Positions 1 through 11,704 are shown, numbered from the stretch's first letter. The stretch is 38,367 nucleotides of DNA from an uncultured Synechococcaceae cyanobacterium (GCA_903934375.1 CAIZNP010000192.1:1-38367); one strand, 5' to 3'. Notes: a model not told the origin generated them from the letters alone. Translations and numbers: made by a program.

Positions 1-261
1 GACCTGGATGGCCGTTCCCTGGCGGAACTGCAGCTGGGCCGGCGCAGCGGTGCTCTGGTGCTGGCGATCCGCAACCCGCTGCCGGAGCCCAGCCCCTCGG
101 CACGGGCGCCCCAGGAGTCGCCTCTGATCGCCAACCCCGGCGGCAACGTCTGCCTGGCCCCGGGGCAGCTGCTGGTTGTGATGGGCAGCCAGCAACAGCT
201 GCAGCGTTTCGCCGATCTGCTCGGCGGCGCCCTCACCGGCGTGGAGACCATGCAGGCCTGA
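1..261 (+). CDS. Potassium channel / TrkA-C (RCK) domain protein, C-terminal part
   Basis: The reading frame is open from the first base, so the gene begins outside the window. The visible 86 residues fit the end of a TrkA-C (RCK_C) regulatory domain. It has a DLDGRSLAELQL-like opening, then GALVLAIRNP, a variable loop, and PGQLLVVMGSQQQLQRFADL, which is the strand-helix ending of this fold. Such domains bind ligands and gate K+ channels or Trk/Ktr transporters on the cytoplasmic face. Whether the missing N-terminus is a two-helix channel or a Trk subunit cannot be seen. The gene ends in TGA 54 bases before the chosen fabG start. Confidence 0.6.
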   Translation, partial: DLDGRSLAELQLGRRSGALVLAIRNPLPEPSPSARAPQESPLIANPGGNVCLAPGQLLVVMGSQQQLQRFADLLGGALTGVETMQA

Positions 262-315
262 GGCGGGCAAGGCAGGGGCCCGGCCTACGCTCGGCCGACC
301 GTTTTGCCTCAGCCC

Positions 316-1068
316 ATGGCCCACGCCACTCCCCTCACCGGCCAGGTCGCCCTGGTGACCGGCGCCAGCCGGGGCATCGGCGCCGCCATCGCCCGCGAAC
401 TTGGCGCCGCCGGCGCCACGGTGGTGGTGAACTACGCCAGCTCACCCGCTGCCGCTGAGGCTGTGGTGGCGGAGATCACGGCCGCAGGCGGCAGGGCCTG
501 GAGCCATCAGGCCAACGTGGCCGACGAGGAGCAGGTTGAGGCCATGGTGAAGGCCGTTCAGGAGACGGAGGGCCGCCTGGATGTGCTGGTGAACAACGCC
601 GGCATCACCCGCGATGGCCTGCTGATGCGCATGAAGACCGCCGACTGGCAGAGCGTGATCGACCTGAACCTCACCGGCGTGTTCCTCTGCACCCGCGCCG
701 TCAGCCGCTCGATGCTCAAGGCCAGGGCCGGCCGGATCATCAACATCACCTCGGTGGTGGGCCTGATGGGGAACGCCGGCCAGGCGAACTACAGCGCCGC
801 CAAGGCGGGCGTGATCGGCCTCACCCGCAGCAACGCCGCCGAATTCGCCGCCCGCGGCGTCACCGTGAATGCGGTGGCCCCCGGCTTCATCGAGAGCGAC
901 ATGACCGCCGAGCTCGACAAGGAGCCGATCCTCAAGGCCATCCCGATGGGCCGCATGGGCAGCGCCACCGAGGTGGCCGGCGCCGTGCGCTTCCTGGCGG
1001 CGGACCCCGCCGCCGCCTACATGACCGGTCAGGTGCTGCAGGTGGATGGCGGCATGGTGATGCGCTGA
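316..1068 (+). CDS. fabG: 3-oxoacyl-[acyl-carrier-protein] reductase FabG
   Basis: This NADPH-dependent short-chain dehydrogenase reduces beta-ketoacyl-ACP in the elongation cycle of type II fatty acid synthesis in the cytoplasm. The 250-residue length is typical. The cofactor loop TGASRGIG is at residues 15-22 and NNAG at 93-96. The catalytic Ser is at about 146 (INITS), with Tyr159 and Lys163 in YSAAK. The C-terminal VDGGM ending is also typical. I chose ATG at 316. An in-frame TTG at 304 would add four residues but is a weaker start. It stands alone on the plus strand, facing a small convergent gene. Confidence 0.93.
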   Translation: MAHATPLTGQVALVTGASRGIGAAIARELGAAGATVVVNYASSPAAAEAVVAEITAAGGRAWSHQANVADEEQVEAMVKAVQETEGRLDVLVNNAGITRDGLLMRMKTADWQSVIDLNLTGVFLCTRAVSRSMLKARAGRIINITSVVGLMGNAGQANYSAAKAGVIGLTRSNAAEFAARGVTVNAVAPGFIESDMTAELDKEPILKAIPMGRMGSATEVAGAVRFLAADPAAAYMTGQVLQVDGGMVMR

Positions 1069-1076
1069 GGCCGATC

Positions 1077-3129
<2,053 letters not shown>

Positions 3130-3135
3130 GCCCCA

Positions 3136-3151
3136 CCGGGAGCTCTCCCGG
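3136..3151. terminator. GC-rich hairpin between convergent genes
   Basis: CCGGGAG-CT-CTCCCGG is a perfect seven-base-pair inverted repeat with a two-base centre. It starts six bases after the groEL stop and lies eight bases before the stop of the convergent small gene. The position suits a bidirectional terminator. There is no clear T-run on either side, so intrinsic termination is an inference. Confidence 0.5.
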
Positions 3152-3159
3152 CCGGCTGC

Positions 3160-3381
3160 TCAGAGGGCCCGCACCAGGCGGGCATGCAGCCGGCAGACCG
3201 TCAGGGCTTCGCGAGGGGGATCACTGCACAGTCGCCCCAGCTCACGGTTGAGTGCCTGGATCTCTGAGATCGGCAGGCCAGCCATCGGCACACTCAGGAG
3301 CAGGGCACCCAATCCGAACGCCAGCAGACGCGGTGCCCCGTCGGCCGACAACCCCGACAGCAAATCGAGAGGCGAGTCCAC
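3160..3381 (-). CDS. Conserved small protein, unknown function
   Basis: A 73-residue protein starts at GTG 3381 (read as MDSPLDLLSGLS). It has a short hydrophobic stretch around residues 17-33 (PRLLAFGLGALLLSVPM). A more polar C-terminal half follows (ISEIQALNRELGRL, then VCRLHARLVRAL) with two Cys residues. The frame is open further upstream, but that part looks like intergenic sequence. It is on the same strand as the nanE-like gene, 100 bases downstream of it, and may be read with it. I recall similar short proteins in marine Synechococcus but cannot name a family. Confidence 0.55.
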   Translation of the reverse strand: MDSPLDLLSGLSADGAPRLLAFGLGALLLSVPMAGLPISEIQALNRELGRLCSDPPREALTVCRLHARLVRAL

Positions 3382-3481
3382 TGCGCACCCCCAGCCAAGA
3401 CGAGCGGGACACGCCCAGTCTGCAATCCGGCACACTCTTGGCGGCTCTGGCTTCAGAAACCTTTCGAGAGGGTGACTTCCC

Positions 3482-4171
3482 CTACCCCATGGCTCGGCGG
3501 TAGGCCGCCACCTGCAGATCCACACCCGTGATCGCGGTGCCCACCACCACGGCATCGGCACCGTCCGCCAGAGCGCGACAAGCCTGCGCGGCGGAACCAA
3601 TGCCCCCTTCACAAATCAGGGAGACCGCCGCAGGCAGCTGCTGGCGCAACGGACCAAGCAGCTCCCAGCCAGGCGGCCGCTGGCCTGCCGTCTCCTCGGT
3701 GTAGCCATAGAGCGTGGTGCCCACCCAGGCACAGCCCAGAGCAGCGGCCCGCAGACCGTTGGCCAGGCTGTCCACATCGGCCATCAGCACCGCCCCCAGA
3801 TCACAGCGGGCGCGCTGCAGCAGATCCGCCAGGTCCTGCCCCTGGGGCCGGTGGCGGGCGGTGGCATCGAGGGCGATCACATCGGCACCCGCGGCCCAGA
3901 CCGCCCTGATCTCCTCCCAGCCCGGGGTGATGTACACCGAGCTGTCGGCAAAGGTGCGCTTCCACAGGCCGATGATCAGGGCTCCGGGGCAACGACGGCG
4001 CACGGCTCCGATGTGCTCAGGGCTCTCGAGCCGCACGCCGATGGCGCCATTGTTGAGGCTGGCCTCGGCCATGGCGGCGATCACGTCCGGGTGCCGCATC
4101 GGTGAGCCCTCCGGGGCCTGCACCGAAACGATCAGGCCACCCTTGAGCTGGTCAGCGGTGAGCAGGGCCAT
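3482..4171 (-). CDS. nanE: Putative N-acetylmannosamine-6-phosphate 2-epimerase (NanE family)
   Basis: This 229-residue TIM-barrel protein resembles NanE, which interconverts ManNAc-6-P and GlcNAc-6-P in amino-sugar metabolism. Recognisable segments are LKGGLIVSVQAPEGSPM near the start and GAIGVRLES. Next come IIGLWKR and the VYITPGWEEI strand. DVIALDATARHRP contains the catalytic-region Asp, and the phosphate-binding end is ICEGGIGSAAQA...GADAVVVGTAIT. It is the last gene of the ctaA-ctaB-ABC run, seven bases after the permease stop. No sialic-acid lyase or kinase gene is nearby. The substrate is assigned from the family only. Confidence 0.8.
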   Translation of the reverse strand: MALLTADQLKGGLIVSVQAPEGSPMRHPDVIAAMAEASLNNGAIGVRLESPEHIGAVRRRCPGALIIGLWKRTFADSSVYITPGWEEIRAVWAAGADVIALDATARHRPQGQDLADLLQRARCDLGAVLMADVDSLANGLRAAALGCAWVGTTLYGYTEETAGQRPPGWELLGPLRQQLPAAVSLICEGGIGSAAQACRALADGADAVVVGTAITGVDLQVAAYRRAMG

Positions 4172-4178
4172 GGGTTGA

Positions 4179-5048
4179 TCAGGCGAGTTTGCGATCCAGC
4201 AGGGGCCGGATCAGCAGGAACAGTCCAGCCGCCAGCAGCGCCAGGATGGCCAGGCACTGGGCGGCGGTGAGGTCGCCGTAGGGAGCCTGGAGCACCACAG
4301 CCGAGAGACTGAAGTGGCCTGCATAGGCGGCGCGGATCGGCTCAATCGCGAAGGTGAGCGGGTTCACGGAGGCCAGCCAGCCGAGCCAGGTGGGCATGAA
4401 ACTGATCGGAGCCAGGGCCGTGCTGGCGAACAGCAGCGGCAGGTTGGCCACGAAGATCACAGCAATCAGCTCGATGTGGCCTGGCAGGGCGAAGGCCAGC
4501 CCCAGGCTCAGACCGGTCACGGCAAACACCAGCAGCAGCAGCGTGACCAGAACCAGCAACAGACCCGACCCACCGGGCCAGCCGTAGCCCAGCAGCCAGG
4601 CGGTGCCCATGATCGCCAGGCTCTGCACCAGGCTCAAGGCGGTGATGTAAAGCACCGAGGCCAGCACGATCGAGCTGCGCGAGCGCAGCGGCGCCACCAG
4701 CAGACGATTCAGGAAGCCGAATTCCCGGTCAAACATCACGGGCAGGCCTGCGTTCAGGGCTGCGCTGAACGCCGTGAACACGATCACGCCGGCCCCGAGG
4801 AAGCGGCCATAGCTGAGGCCATCCGGCAGCAGCCCCGCCGGGGCATTCGCGAACAGGGCCCCGAACAGCACCAGCCAGATCAACGGCTGCAGAACTCCCG
4901 CCACCAGGGTGGAGGGGCGGCGGGCCAGCTGCAGAAACAGCCGCCGCGTCAAAGCGATGGTCTCCTGGCTGAGATCGGCGAAAGCGGAGCGAGGCTCAGT
5001 CCTGGCCGGAGCCACGGGGCTGAGCAGGCTTGGGGTGGCGCTGGTCAT
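4179..5048 (-). CDS. ABC-2 type transporter permease
   Basis: A 289-residue integral membrane protein of the ABC-2 (DrrB-like) family. After a polar N-terminus it has about six hydrophobic segments. The conserved region around MFDREFGFLNRLLVAPLRS is the cytoplasmic loop typical of these permeases. LASVNPLTFAIEPIRAAYAG is the usual signature near the C-terminus. ATG 5048 was chosen; upstream in-frame sequence is low-complexity and unlikely to be coding. It sits 82 bases after the ATPase gene and the two should form one exporter. The substrate is unknown. Confidence 0.88.
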   Translation of the reverse strand: MTSATPSLLSPVAPARTEPRSAFADLSQETIALTRRLFLQLARRPSTLVAGVLQPLIWLVLFGALFANAPAGLLPDGLSYGRFLGAGVIVFTAFSAALNAGLPVMFDREFGFLNRLLVAPLRSRSSIVLASVLYITALSLVQSLAIMGTAWLLGYGWPGGSGLLLVLVTLLLLVFAVTGLSLGLAFALPGHIELIAVIFVANLPLLFASTALAPISFMPTWLGWLASVNPLTFAIEPIRAAYAGHFSLSAVVLQAPYGDLTAAQCLAILALLAAGLFLLIRPLLDRKLA

Positions 5049-5130
5049 GGCGACGGTGCGGCAGGGGGCGAAGCGGGTGAGGGCTCTGGCGGGGAGGGGG
5101 GGAGAGAGGGAGAGTCCAACGCGGGATGGG

Positions 5131-6171
5131 TCAGCGCATGGCCTGCTTGCGCTCCGCCTTGGCATCGCGGCTGCCGGCCACCGCCAGTTCCGCGTCCATC
5201 AGCGTGCGCCCTGTGGCCTGCAGGTAGACGTCGTCGAGGCTGGGGCGGCTCTGGGCCAGGGCGAACACCGGCAGCTGAGCCTCGTGCAGCTGACGCCGCA
5301 GCTGCTCAACGACGCCGTCGTGCTCCACCACCAGGTTGAGCGAATAGCCCTGAGCCCGGTTCACCACCACCTGGCGCACGCCCGGGCAGGCCTGCAACAG
5401 CTGCTGCACGCGCAGGGCCTCCGGCTCATCGCTGAACTCGCGCACCCGCAGGGTGACGCGATCGCCGCCCAGGGCGGCCTTGAGCTCACTGGGCCGACCG
5501 GAGGCGATCACCCGGCCACCCTCGATGATCGCCAGGTGATCGGCGAGGGCGTCCACCTCCTCGAGGTAGTGGCTGCTGAGCAGCACCGTGGTGCCCTGAT
5601 CGCGCAGCTGTTGCAGCACCTGCCAGATGGCGGCGCGGCTTTCGATGTCGAGGCCGACGGTGGGCTCATCCAGCACCAGCACCTCGGGGCGATGCAGCAG
5701 TCCGGAGGCCAGATCCAGACGGCGGCGCATGCCGCCGGAATAGGTGCCGCAGCGGCGATCGATCCAGTCGCCCATCGCCAGCAGCTCCACCAGCTCGCTG
5801 ATGCGACGATCCCGTTCCGACCGATCCAGGTGATAGAGATCGCCCTGCAGCTGCAGCAGCTCGCGGCCACTGAGGATCTTGTCGAGGGCCACCTCCTGGG
5901 CCACATAGCCCAGCCGCTCGCGCACGCCACGCGGGTCGGCCAGGGCATCGAGGCCCGCCACCCGAACCAGGCCGGAATCGGGAGCCAACAAGGTGGCGAG
6001 GATGCGCAGGCTGGTGGTCTTGCCGGCGCCATTAGGGCCAAGCAGCCCATAGAGGCTGCCGCGCGGAACTCTGAGGTTGAGGCCCTGGAGGGCCTCAACC
6101 GCCTTGTCGCCCCGGCCGTAGCGCTTGCCGACGTCCTGGAGCTCAATCACCGCCTCTGGCACCGCCGCCAA
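5131..6171 (-). CDS. ABC transporter ATP-binding protein (DrrA-like)
   Basis: A 346-residue nucleotide-binding subunit. Motifs in order are Walker A (GPNGAGKTT), the Q-loop (GYVAQE), the signature [10 protein letters not shown], Walker B ([12 protein letters not shown]) and the switch His ([11 protein letters not shown]). The C-terminal extension of about 110 residues, with [14 protein letters not shown], is typical of DrrA-type ATPases paired with ABC-2 permeases. The start is uncertain. The longest frame uses TTG at 6171; GTG at 6162 or 6150 are equally credible and keep the core intact. The gene follows ctaB by 29 bases on the same strand, so it is probably cotranscribed with heme A synthesis genes. 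Confidence 0.92.
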   Translation of the reverse strand: MAAVPEAVIELQDVGKRYGRGDKAVEALQGLNLRVPRGSLYGLLGPNGAGKTTSLRILATLLAPDSGLVRVAGLDALADPRGVRERLGYVAQEVALDKILSGRELLQLQGDLYHLDRSERDRRISELVELLAMGDWIDRRCGTYSGGMRRRLDLASGLLHRPEVLVLDEPTVGLDIESRAAIWQVLQQLRDQGTTVLLSSHYLEEVDALADHLAIIEGGRVIASGRPSELKAALGGDRVTLRVREFSDEPEALRVQQLLQACPGVRQVVVNRAQGYSLNLVVEHDGVVEQLRRQLHEAQLPVFALAQSRPSLDDVYLQATGRTLMDAELAVAGSRDAKAERKQAMR

Positions 6172-6200
6172 TCTCCGCTCAGCCGCAGGAAGAGATCAAT

Positions 6201-7223
6201 CTAGAAAGGCGGCACCAGCACGGGAGCGGCGAGGGTGAAGGCTGGAGGGCCGGACCCGGCCAGAGCCAGCAGCTCCAGGCCCTGCACGCTGAACTGTTCG
6301 CCCGCCGGCATCCGGGCCAGCAGCAGCAGCAGACAGATGCCGAAGAGATAAAGGATCGACCAGCGGAACAGACCCCGGGCCCGCTGGACGTCCTCGGGCG
6401 CCTGATGCAGGCGCCAGGCCATCTGCAGCAGGCGGCCGTTGAATGGCAGCAAAAGCAGGCCATAGAGCAGACCGCCGCTGGGCAGGGCCCAGATGCCCGC
6501 CAGGCTGAGCAGCACCGTGGCGGCGGCGTAGACGCTGATGGCACGGGCGGTGGCGGCGGAGCCTTTGACCACCGGCAGCATCGGGATGCCCACCGAGCGG
6601 TAGTCCTCCTGCAGCAGCAGGGCCAGGGCCCAGAAATGGGCCGGCGTCCACACCATCACCAGAGCGAACAGCCACCAGCTGCCCAGGCCGAGATGGCCCG
6701 TGGCGGCAGCGGCCCCCACCAGGGGTGGGATCGCTCCGGCCACACCACCGATCACGATGTTCTGGCTGGTGCGGGGCTTGAGCAGCACCGTGTAGAGCAA
6801 CACGTAGCTGCAGAGCCCCAGCAGCGACAGGCTGGCCGCCAGGCAGTTGACCCCGCTGACCAGCAGGGTGGAGGCCGCCAGGGCCAGGGCCACGGCGATG
6901 GCGAAGGCACTGCCAACCGAGAGCCGGCCGGAGGGGAGGGCCCGGCCGCTCGTGCGCTGCATCCGACCGTCGAGACCTTGCTCCCACAGGCAATTGAGAA
7001 CGCCGGCGGCGGCCGCCGCCAAGGCACCACCTCCGAGGGTGCAGGCCAGGCGACCGGTGGGCAGGGGCCAGCCCTCCGAGAGGGCCATGCCCCCCAGGGT
7101 GGTGGCTAGCAGCAGCGGGATCAGCCGGGGCTTGGCGATCTCCAGCCAGGGGGGCAGCTTGACCCGCGCCCGGGAGGGAACGATCTGCTCACGGCTCAGC
7201 GTGGTTGCCGTTGCACTAACCAT
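6201..7223 (-). CDS. ctaB: Protoheme IX farnesyltransferase (heme O synthase)
   Basis: This UbiA-family membrane prenyltransferase adds a farnesyl group to heme B to make heme O, the precursor of heme A. At 340 residues it has about nine hydrophobic segments. The characteristic [15 protein letters not shown] region is the first prenyl-diphosphate site. [21 protein letters not shown] and the [23 protein letters not shown] region follow. In many family members the first motif is N-x3-D-x-D-x-D; here the first two acidic positions are Glu and Gly. ATG 7223 overlaps the end of ctaA by eight bases, which suggests coupled translation. Confidence 0.93.
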   Translation of the reverse strand: MVSATATTLSREQIVPSRARVKLPPWLEIAKPRLIPLLLATTLGGMALSEGWPLPTGRLACTLGGGALAAAAAGVLNCLWEQGLDGRMQRTSGRALPSGRLSVGSAFAIAVALALAASTLLVSGVNCLAASLSLLGLCSYVLLYTVLLKPRTSQNIVIGGVAGAIPPLVGAAAATGHLGLGSWWLFALVMVWTPAHFWALALLLQEDYRSVGIPMLPVVKGSAATARAISVYAAATVLLSLAGIWALPSGGLLYGLLLLPFNGRLLQMAWRLHQAPEDVQRARGLFRWSILYLFGICLLLLLARMPAGEQFSVQGLELLALAGSGPPAFTLAAPVLVPPF

Positions 7224-8232
7224 GGGTCGTCTCCGGCAGGTTGGGGGCGATCCGCCAGCCGCGGACCGTGAGGGACGACAGCACCGCCACCAGCAGCGCC
7301 GCCGAGATCTGATGCGCCACCGTCACGCCCGGCAGCGCCAGGCTGAGGCGCAGGCTGAACACGCCCAGACCGATCTGAGCCAGCACCAGCAGGGCGGCCA
7401 GGCCGGCCAGGGGCCTGGCCGTGGGATGACGCCAGGCCAGCAGAGCCGCCAACGACAGCACCAGAGCACCAGCGAGCCGGGCGCCGAGCCGGTGGGCCAG
7501 CAGCCAGCCGCAGGCCTCACCACTGCTGATGCAGCGGGCCGCGGCCCACTGACTGGCCATCAGCCCGCCAAGCAGGCACTGAACCAGAACGGCCACCAGG
7601 GCGACCACCAGAGTCGCCCTGGTGGCGCTCGACCACATCCCTCTGGTGCGCTGGGGAGCGCCATCGCCATCGGCGATGCCGTTGCAGGGGTTGACCTGGA
7701 GCGAGGCGCCGCGCAGTCCCTGATGGCAGGCGCTCAGCAGCGCCACCAGCAGTAAGGCTGTGAGCAGGTGAGCCGTTACCACTGCGCTTGGCAACAGCTG
7801 CAACACAGTGAGAGCACCGAGCCCCCCTTGAACCGCCACCAGCAGAACGCAGGCCGTGGAGAGCGGCGGCAGCCAGGCGGGCAGCTGACGCCTCTCCCAC
7901 CAGCTCACCGCTGTGAGCACCAGCAGGCCCACCCCGACCACAAAGGCATCGAGGCGGTGAAACCATTCCAGAAAAACCTGCAGGTTCATCTGGCGGCCCG
8001 GCAGCAGCGAGCCGTAACAGAGTGGCCAGTCCGGGCAGGCAAGGCCGGCCTCCATCACGCGGGTGGCGCCACCGATCCCCACCAGGGCGATCAGCGCCAC
8101 CAACAGATGGGCGGCAAGGGCGGCCAGCCTGGGGCGCAGAGCCGAGGAGGAGCCAGGTTCGCCGATGGGCGAGACATGGCTCGCAGTGACTGCAGCGAGG
8201 GTTTTTCGCTGCAGTGGTGGGGCCGTCATCAT
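7216..8232 (-). CDS. ctaA: Heme A synthase (COX15/CtaA family)
   Basis: An integral membrane heme-containing oxygenase that converts heme O to heme A for cytochrome aa3 oxidase. The protein is 338 residues with eight predicted transmembrane segments in two four-helix halves. Likely heme-ligand His residues sit in [33 protein letters not shown] and [11 protein letters not shown]. The loop [19 protein letters not shown] contains the conserved family motif. Two ATGs are available (8232 and 8229). It is first in a minus-strand operon with ctaB and diverges from ctaC. Confidence 0.94.
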   Translation of the reverse strand: MMTAPPLQRKTLAAVTASHVSPIGEPGSSSALRPRLAALAAHLLVALIALVGIGGATRVMEAGLACPDWPLCYGSLLPGRQMNLQVFLEWFHRLDAFVVGVGLLVLTAVSWWERRQLPAWLPPLSTACVLLVAVQGGLGALTVLQLLPSAVVTAHLLTALLLVALLSACHQGLRGASLQVNPCNGIADGDGAPQRTRGMWSSATRATLVVALVAVLVQCLLGGLMASQWAAARCISSGEACGWLLAHRLGARLAGALVLSLAALLAWRHPTARPLAGLAALLVLAQIGLGVFSLRLSLALPGVTVAHQISAALLVAVLSSLTVRGWRIAPNLPETTHG

Positions 8233-8459
8233 TCCCCTCTGAGCGCGATGGACGTCACGCTAACGACGGCGATCAATCACGCCTGAATGGCAACCTCCTG
8301 CAACAGGACGTCGACACCAACGGTGACGATTGCCCCTACTCGGGTGTGTGAACCCTCACGCCGACGCCGGTCCATGGGGGGATTGAGACAACCGACAACA
8401 GCATCCTCACCAGCCCAGCTCAACCTCCATAGGCTGAGCGCTATCGACTCCCCGCAGTG
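8233..8459. promoter_or_regulatory. Divergent ctaA / ctaC intergenic region
   Basis: These 227 bases separate the heme A operon from the oxidase operon and must hold promoters in both directions. I saw no convincing -35/-10 pair. GGACGTC occurs twice (near 8248 and 8309). GCTCA at 8418-8422 and TGAGC at 8435-8439 form a short inverted repeat 20 bases before the ctaC start. I saw no gene here. Confidence 0.45.
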
Positions 8460-9296
8460 ATGCCGATCCCGCCGGCCATCCTCACCCTGCTGCTGGGCAT
8501 GGCCCTCGTGCTCACTGGGCTTTGGGTGGGGCAGAACATCAACCTGCTGCCGGTGGATGCCAGCAGCAACGCACCCGTCTACGACGAACTTTTCAAGGTT
8601 CTCTTCAGCATTGGCACGATCCTTTTCATCGGCATCGTCGGCTTAATCGTCTACAGCCTGGTGCGGTTTCGCCGCAGTCCTGCCGACACCAGCGATGGTG
8701 TGGCAATCGAGGGCAATCTGCCGCTGGAGATTCTCTGGACCGCCATCCCCGCGGTGGTGGTCCTGTTCGTCGGCATCTACAGCTACGACATCTACGAGCG
8801 CATGGGCGGCATGACGCCGCTCAACGACCACAGCATGCATGCCATGCACAGCGAACCGGCCGACGGCCGCACCTGGGCCGGCATCAGCCCAGCCCTGAGC
8901 ACCGACGCGAACGCGGCCCCTGCCCTGCCGGTCGAGGTCACGGCCATGCAGTTCGCCTTCATCTTTCACTATCCCGATGCCGGCATTACCAGCGGTGAGC
9001 TGCACGTGCCCCTCGGCCAGCCGGTATCGCTGCTGATGCGCGCCAACGACGTGATCCACGCGTTCTGGGTGCCGCAGTTCCGGCTCAAGCAGGACGTGAT
9101 CCCCGGCCAGCCCACCCTGCTGAGCTTCACGCCAACCCGGCCCGGTCGCTATCCGATCGTCTGCGCCGAGCTCTGCGGTCCGTATCACGGCGGCATGCGC
9201 TCCAGCGTGATCGTTGAAGAACCGGAAACCTTCGCCGCCTGGGTGGCCCAGAACAGCCCAGCTCCTGTAAGCCCAACCCCCGTTGCCGTCACCTGA
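8460..9296 (+). CDS. ctaC: Cytochrome c oxidase subunit II
   Basis: This subunit receives electrons from a soluble donor through its CuA centre and passes them to subunit I. The 278-residue protein has N-terminal hydrophobic helices, including FSIGTILFIGIVGLIVYSLV and ILWTAIPAVVVLFVGIYSYD. A soluble cupredoxin domain follows. CuA ligands are visible as the His in IHAFWVPQF and in CAELCGPYHGGM (two Cys, Glu, His, Met). A Met/His-rich loop (MHAMHSEPAD) precedes the domain. ATG 8460 is used; GTG 8457 immediately before it is an alternative. It begins the ctaCDE operon. Confidence 0.96.
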   Translation: MPIPPAILTLLLGMALVLTGLWVGQNINLLPVDASSNAPVYDELFKVLFSIGTILFIGIVGLIVYSLVRFRRSPADTSDGVAIEGNLPLEILWTAIPAVVVLFVGIYSYDIYERMGGMTPLNDHSMHAMHSEPADGRTWAGISPALSTDANAAPALPVEVTAMQFAFIFHYPDAGITSGELHVPLGQPVSLLMRANDVIHAFWVPQFRLKQDVIPGQPTLLSFTPTRPGRYPIVCAELCGPYHGGMRSSVIVEEPETFAAWVAQNSPAPVSPTPVAVT

Positions 9297-9343
9297 GCCA
9301 GCCGATCTGCTGAAGCTGACGCTGATTCGATACCGCTGATCCC

Positions 9344-11047
9344 ATGACCCTGAGCCTCGCCCCCGAAACAGCCCACGACCCAGCCCCCTCCCTGCAGCCG
9401 CAGGGGTGGCTGCGCTACCTGAGCTTCAGCACCGATCACAAAGTGATCGGCCTGCAGTACATCGTCTGCGGGTTTCTGTTCTATCTGGTGGGTGGCGCCC
9501 TGGCCGGTGCGATACGAACGGAACTGCTCACACCGATCTCAGATTTCCTGCCGCGCGAAACCTATAACGAGGTGCTCACCCTGCACGGCACGGTGATGAT
9601 TTTCCTCTGGATCGTGCCGGTGGTGAACGGTGGCTTCGGCAACTACCTGATTCCATTCTATGTGGGCGCACGGGACATGGCCTTTCCCCGCCTCAATGCC
9701 GTGGCCTTCTGGTTGATCCCGCCGGCGGGCCTGCTGCTGATCAGCAGTTACTTCATCGCCGGTGCCGCCCAATCGGGCTGGACCGCCTATCCGCCCCTGA
9801 GCATCACCACACCGGCCACGGGTCAGATCATCTGGATTCTCAGCGTGCTGCTGCTGGGGGGAAGTTCGATCTTCGGTGGCATCAACTTCATCGCCACAAT
9901 CCTGAAGCTGCGCAGGCCAGGCCTGAAGCTGATGCAGCTGCCGATGTACTGCTGGGCGATGCTCGGCACCAGCCTGCTGGTGGTGCTCTCGACGCCGGTG
10001 CTGGCGGGCACGCTGGTGCTGCTTAGCTTCGACATCGTCGCGCACACGGGGTTCTTCAACCCGGCCATGGGTGGCAACGTGGTGGTGTATCAGCACCTGT
10101 TCTGGTTCTATTCACACCCGGCCGTTTACATCATGGTGCTGCCGGCCTTCGGCCTGGTGAGTGAGATCCTGCCGGTGCACGCCCGCAAGCCACTGTTCGG
10201 CTACACCACGATGGTGTACTCGATCATGGGGATCGTCTTCCTCGGTCTGATCGTCTGGGCCCACCACATGTTCACCAGCGGCACGCCGCCCTGGATGCGC
10301 CTGTTCTTCACGATCGCCACCGCCTTCATCGCCGTCCCAACTGGCATCAAGTTCTTCAACTGGATCGCCACGCTCTGGGGGGGACGCATCGCCCTGAACA
10401 GCGCCATGCTGTTCTCCTGCGCCTTCATCGTGAATTTCGTGTTCGGCGGCATCACCGGCGTGGCCCTGGCCCAGGTGCCGTTCGACATCCACGTGCACGA
10501 CACCTACTTCGTGGTGGCCCATTTCCACTACATCGTCTACGGCGGCACTGTGTTCGTGATCTTCGCCTCCATCTACCACTGGTACCCGAAGGTGACCGGC
10601 CGGATGCTGAACGAACCGCTGGGCCGGCTGCACTGGCTGCTCACCTTCGTTGGCTTCAACCTCTGCTTCGCGCCGCAGCACTGGCTGGGCCTGAACGGCA
10701 TGCCACGCCGCGTGGCCGAATACGACCCTCAGTTCCAGCTGATCAACCAGTTCAGCAGCGTCGGTGCCTTGCTGATGGCGATCAGCACCCTGCCCTTCCT
10801 CATCAACGTGGTGATGAGCGCCTTCAACGGCGAGATCGCCGGCGACAACCCCTGGCGAGCCCTCACCCCCGAATGGCTCACCAGCTCCCCACCACCGGTG
10901 GAGAACTGGAAGGGCGAAGCGCCGCTGGTGCACGAGCCCTATGGCTACGGCGTCAAACCCGGTGAACTCAATCTGGCCGCCACCTCCGGCCGTGAGCTGT
11001 GGAGCCTGGGCAATGACCCAGGCCGCGGTCCCAACCGTCCCCTCTGA
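9344..11047 (+). CDS. ctaD: Cytochrome c oxidase subunit I
   Basis: The catalytic heme-copper subunit reduces O2 to water and pumps protons. The 567-residue protein has about twelve membrane helices. Heme and copper ligands are visible: the low-spin His in LTLHGTVMIF, the CuB His-Tyr segment YSHPAVYIMVLPAFG, WAHHMFTSG, and the final pair in VVAHFHYIVYGG. It starts 47 bases after ctaC and is followed within five bases by ctaE. The presence of ctaA and ctaB next door supports an aa3-type enzyme. Confidence 0.97.
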   Translation: MTLSLAPETAHDPAPSLQPQGWLRYLSFSTDHKVIGLQYIVCGFLFYLVGGALAGAIRTELLTPISDFLPRETYNEVLTLHGTVMIFLWIVPVVNGGFGNYLIPFYVGARDMAFPRLNAVAFWLIPPAGLLLISSYFIAGAAQSGWTAYPPLSITTPATGQIIWILSVLLLGGSSIFGGINFIATILKLRRPGLKLMQLPMYCWAMLGTSLLVVLSTPVLAGTLVLLSFDIVAHTGFFNPAMGGNVVVYQHLFWFYSHPAVYIMVLPAFGLVSEILPVHARKPLFGYTTMVYSIMGIVFLGLIVWAHHMFTSGTPPWMRLFFTIATAFIAVPTGIKFFNWIATLWGGRIALNSAMLFSCAFIVNFVFGGITGVALAQVPFDIHVHDTYFVVAHFHYIVYGGTVFVIFASIYHWYPKVTGRMLNEPLGRLHWLLTFVGFNLCFAPQHWLGLNGMPRRVAEYDPQFQLINQFSSVGALLMAISTLPFLINVVMSAFNGEIAGDNPWRALTPEWLTSSPPPVENWKGEAPLVHEPYGYGVKPGELNLAATSGRELWSLGNDPGRGPNRPL

Positions 11048-11052
11048 TCGCC

Positions 11053-11664
11053 ATGACCACCCTCAGCACCAGCGAGAGCCAACTCCCGAGCACCGAAGAG
11101 GCAGCCGATCAACACGGTGAGCACCACGGCGATCACCGCCTGTTCGGGCTGGCCACCTTCTTGGTAGCCGATGGCATGACCTTCGCCGGCTTCTTCGCCG
11201 CTTACCTCACCTTCCGGGCCGTGAACCCCCTGCCGGCGGGGGCCAGCTATGAGCTGGAGCTGCTGCTGCCCACGATCAACACCGCCCTGCTACTGGCCAG
11301 CAGCGCCACCTTCCACAAGGCCGGCTCAGCCCTGAAGCGCTCAGACAACGCCGGCTGCCGCCGCTGGCTGCTGATCACCGCCGCCATGGGCTTCCTGTTC
11401 CTGGCGGGCCAGATGAAGGAGTACTTCACCCTGCCGTTCGGCCTCACCGACAACCTGTTCGCCAGCACCTTCTATGCGATCACCGGCTTCCACGGTCTGC
11501 ATGTGACCCTCGGCGGTCTGATGATCCTGATCGTGTGGTGGCAGAGCCGCCCGGGCGGGCGGGTGAACGCTGCCAATCCCTTTCCACTGGAGGCCACCGA
11601 GCTCTACTGGCACTTCGTCGACGGCATCTGGGTGGTGCTCTACGGAATCCTTTATCTGCTCTGA
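11053..11664 (+). CDS. ctaE: Cytochrome c oxidase subunit III
   Basis: A membrane subunit of 203 residues that stabilises subunit I. It has five hydrophobic segments and the family hallmarks FLVADGMTFAGFFAAYLTFR, TGFHGLHVTLGG and the C-terminal ELYWHFVDGIWVVLYG. The short N-terminus begins with a polar, His-containing stretch. The five-base spacing from ctaD indicates the same transcript. The next gene on this strand, a cyAbrB regulator, starts 147 bases later after an inverted repeat. Confidence 0.96.
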   Translation: MTTLSTSESQLPSTEEAADQHGEHHGDHRLFGLATFLVADGMTFAGFFAAYLTFRAVNPLPAGASYELELLLPTINTALLLASSATFHKAGSALKRSDNAGCRRWLLITAAMGFLFLAGQMKEYFTLPFGLTDNLFASTFYAITGFHGLHVTLGGLMILIVWWQSRPGGRVNAANPFPLEATELYWHFVDGIWVVLYGILYLL

Positions 11665-11704
11665 GCGGGAAACGCCCGAGCACCAGCACAAATCTGAACA
11701 GTTT

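Noticed and set aside
3160-3612. 150-residue extension of the small gene next to nanE
   Set aside because: The added N-terminal part overlaps nanE and is Trp/Arg/Pro-rich without family likeness; the GTG at 3381 gives a compact protein.
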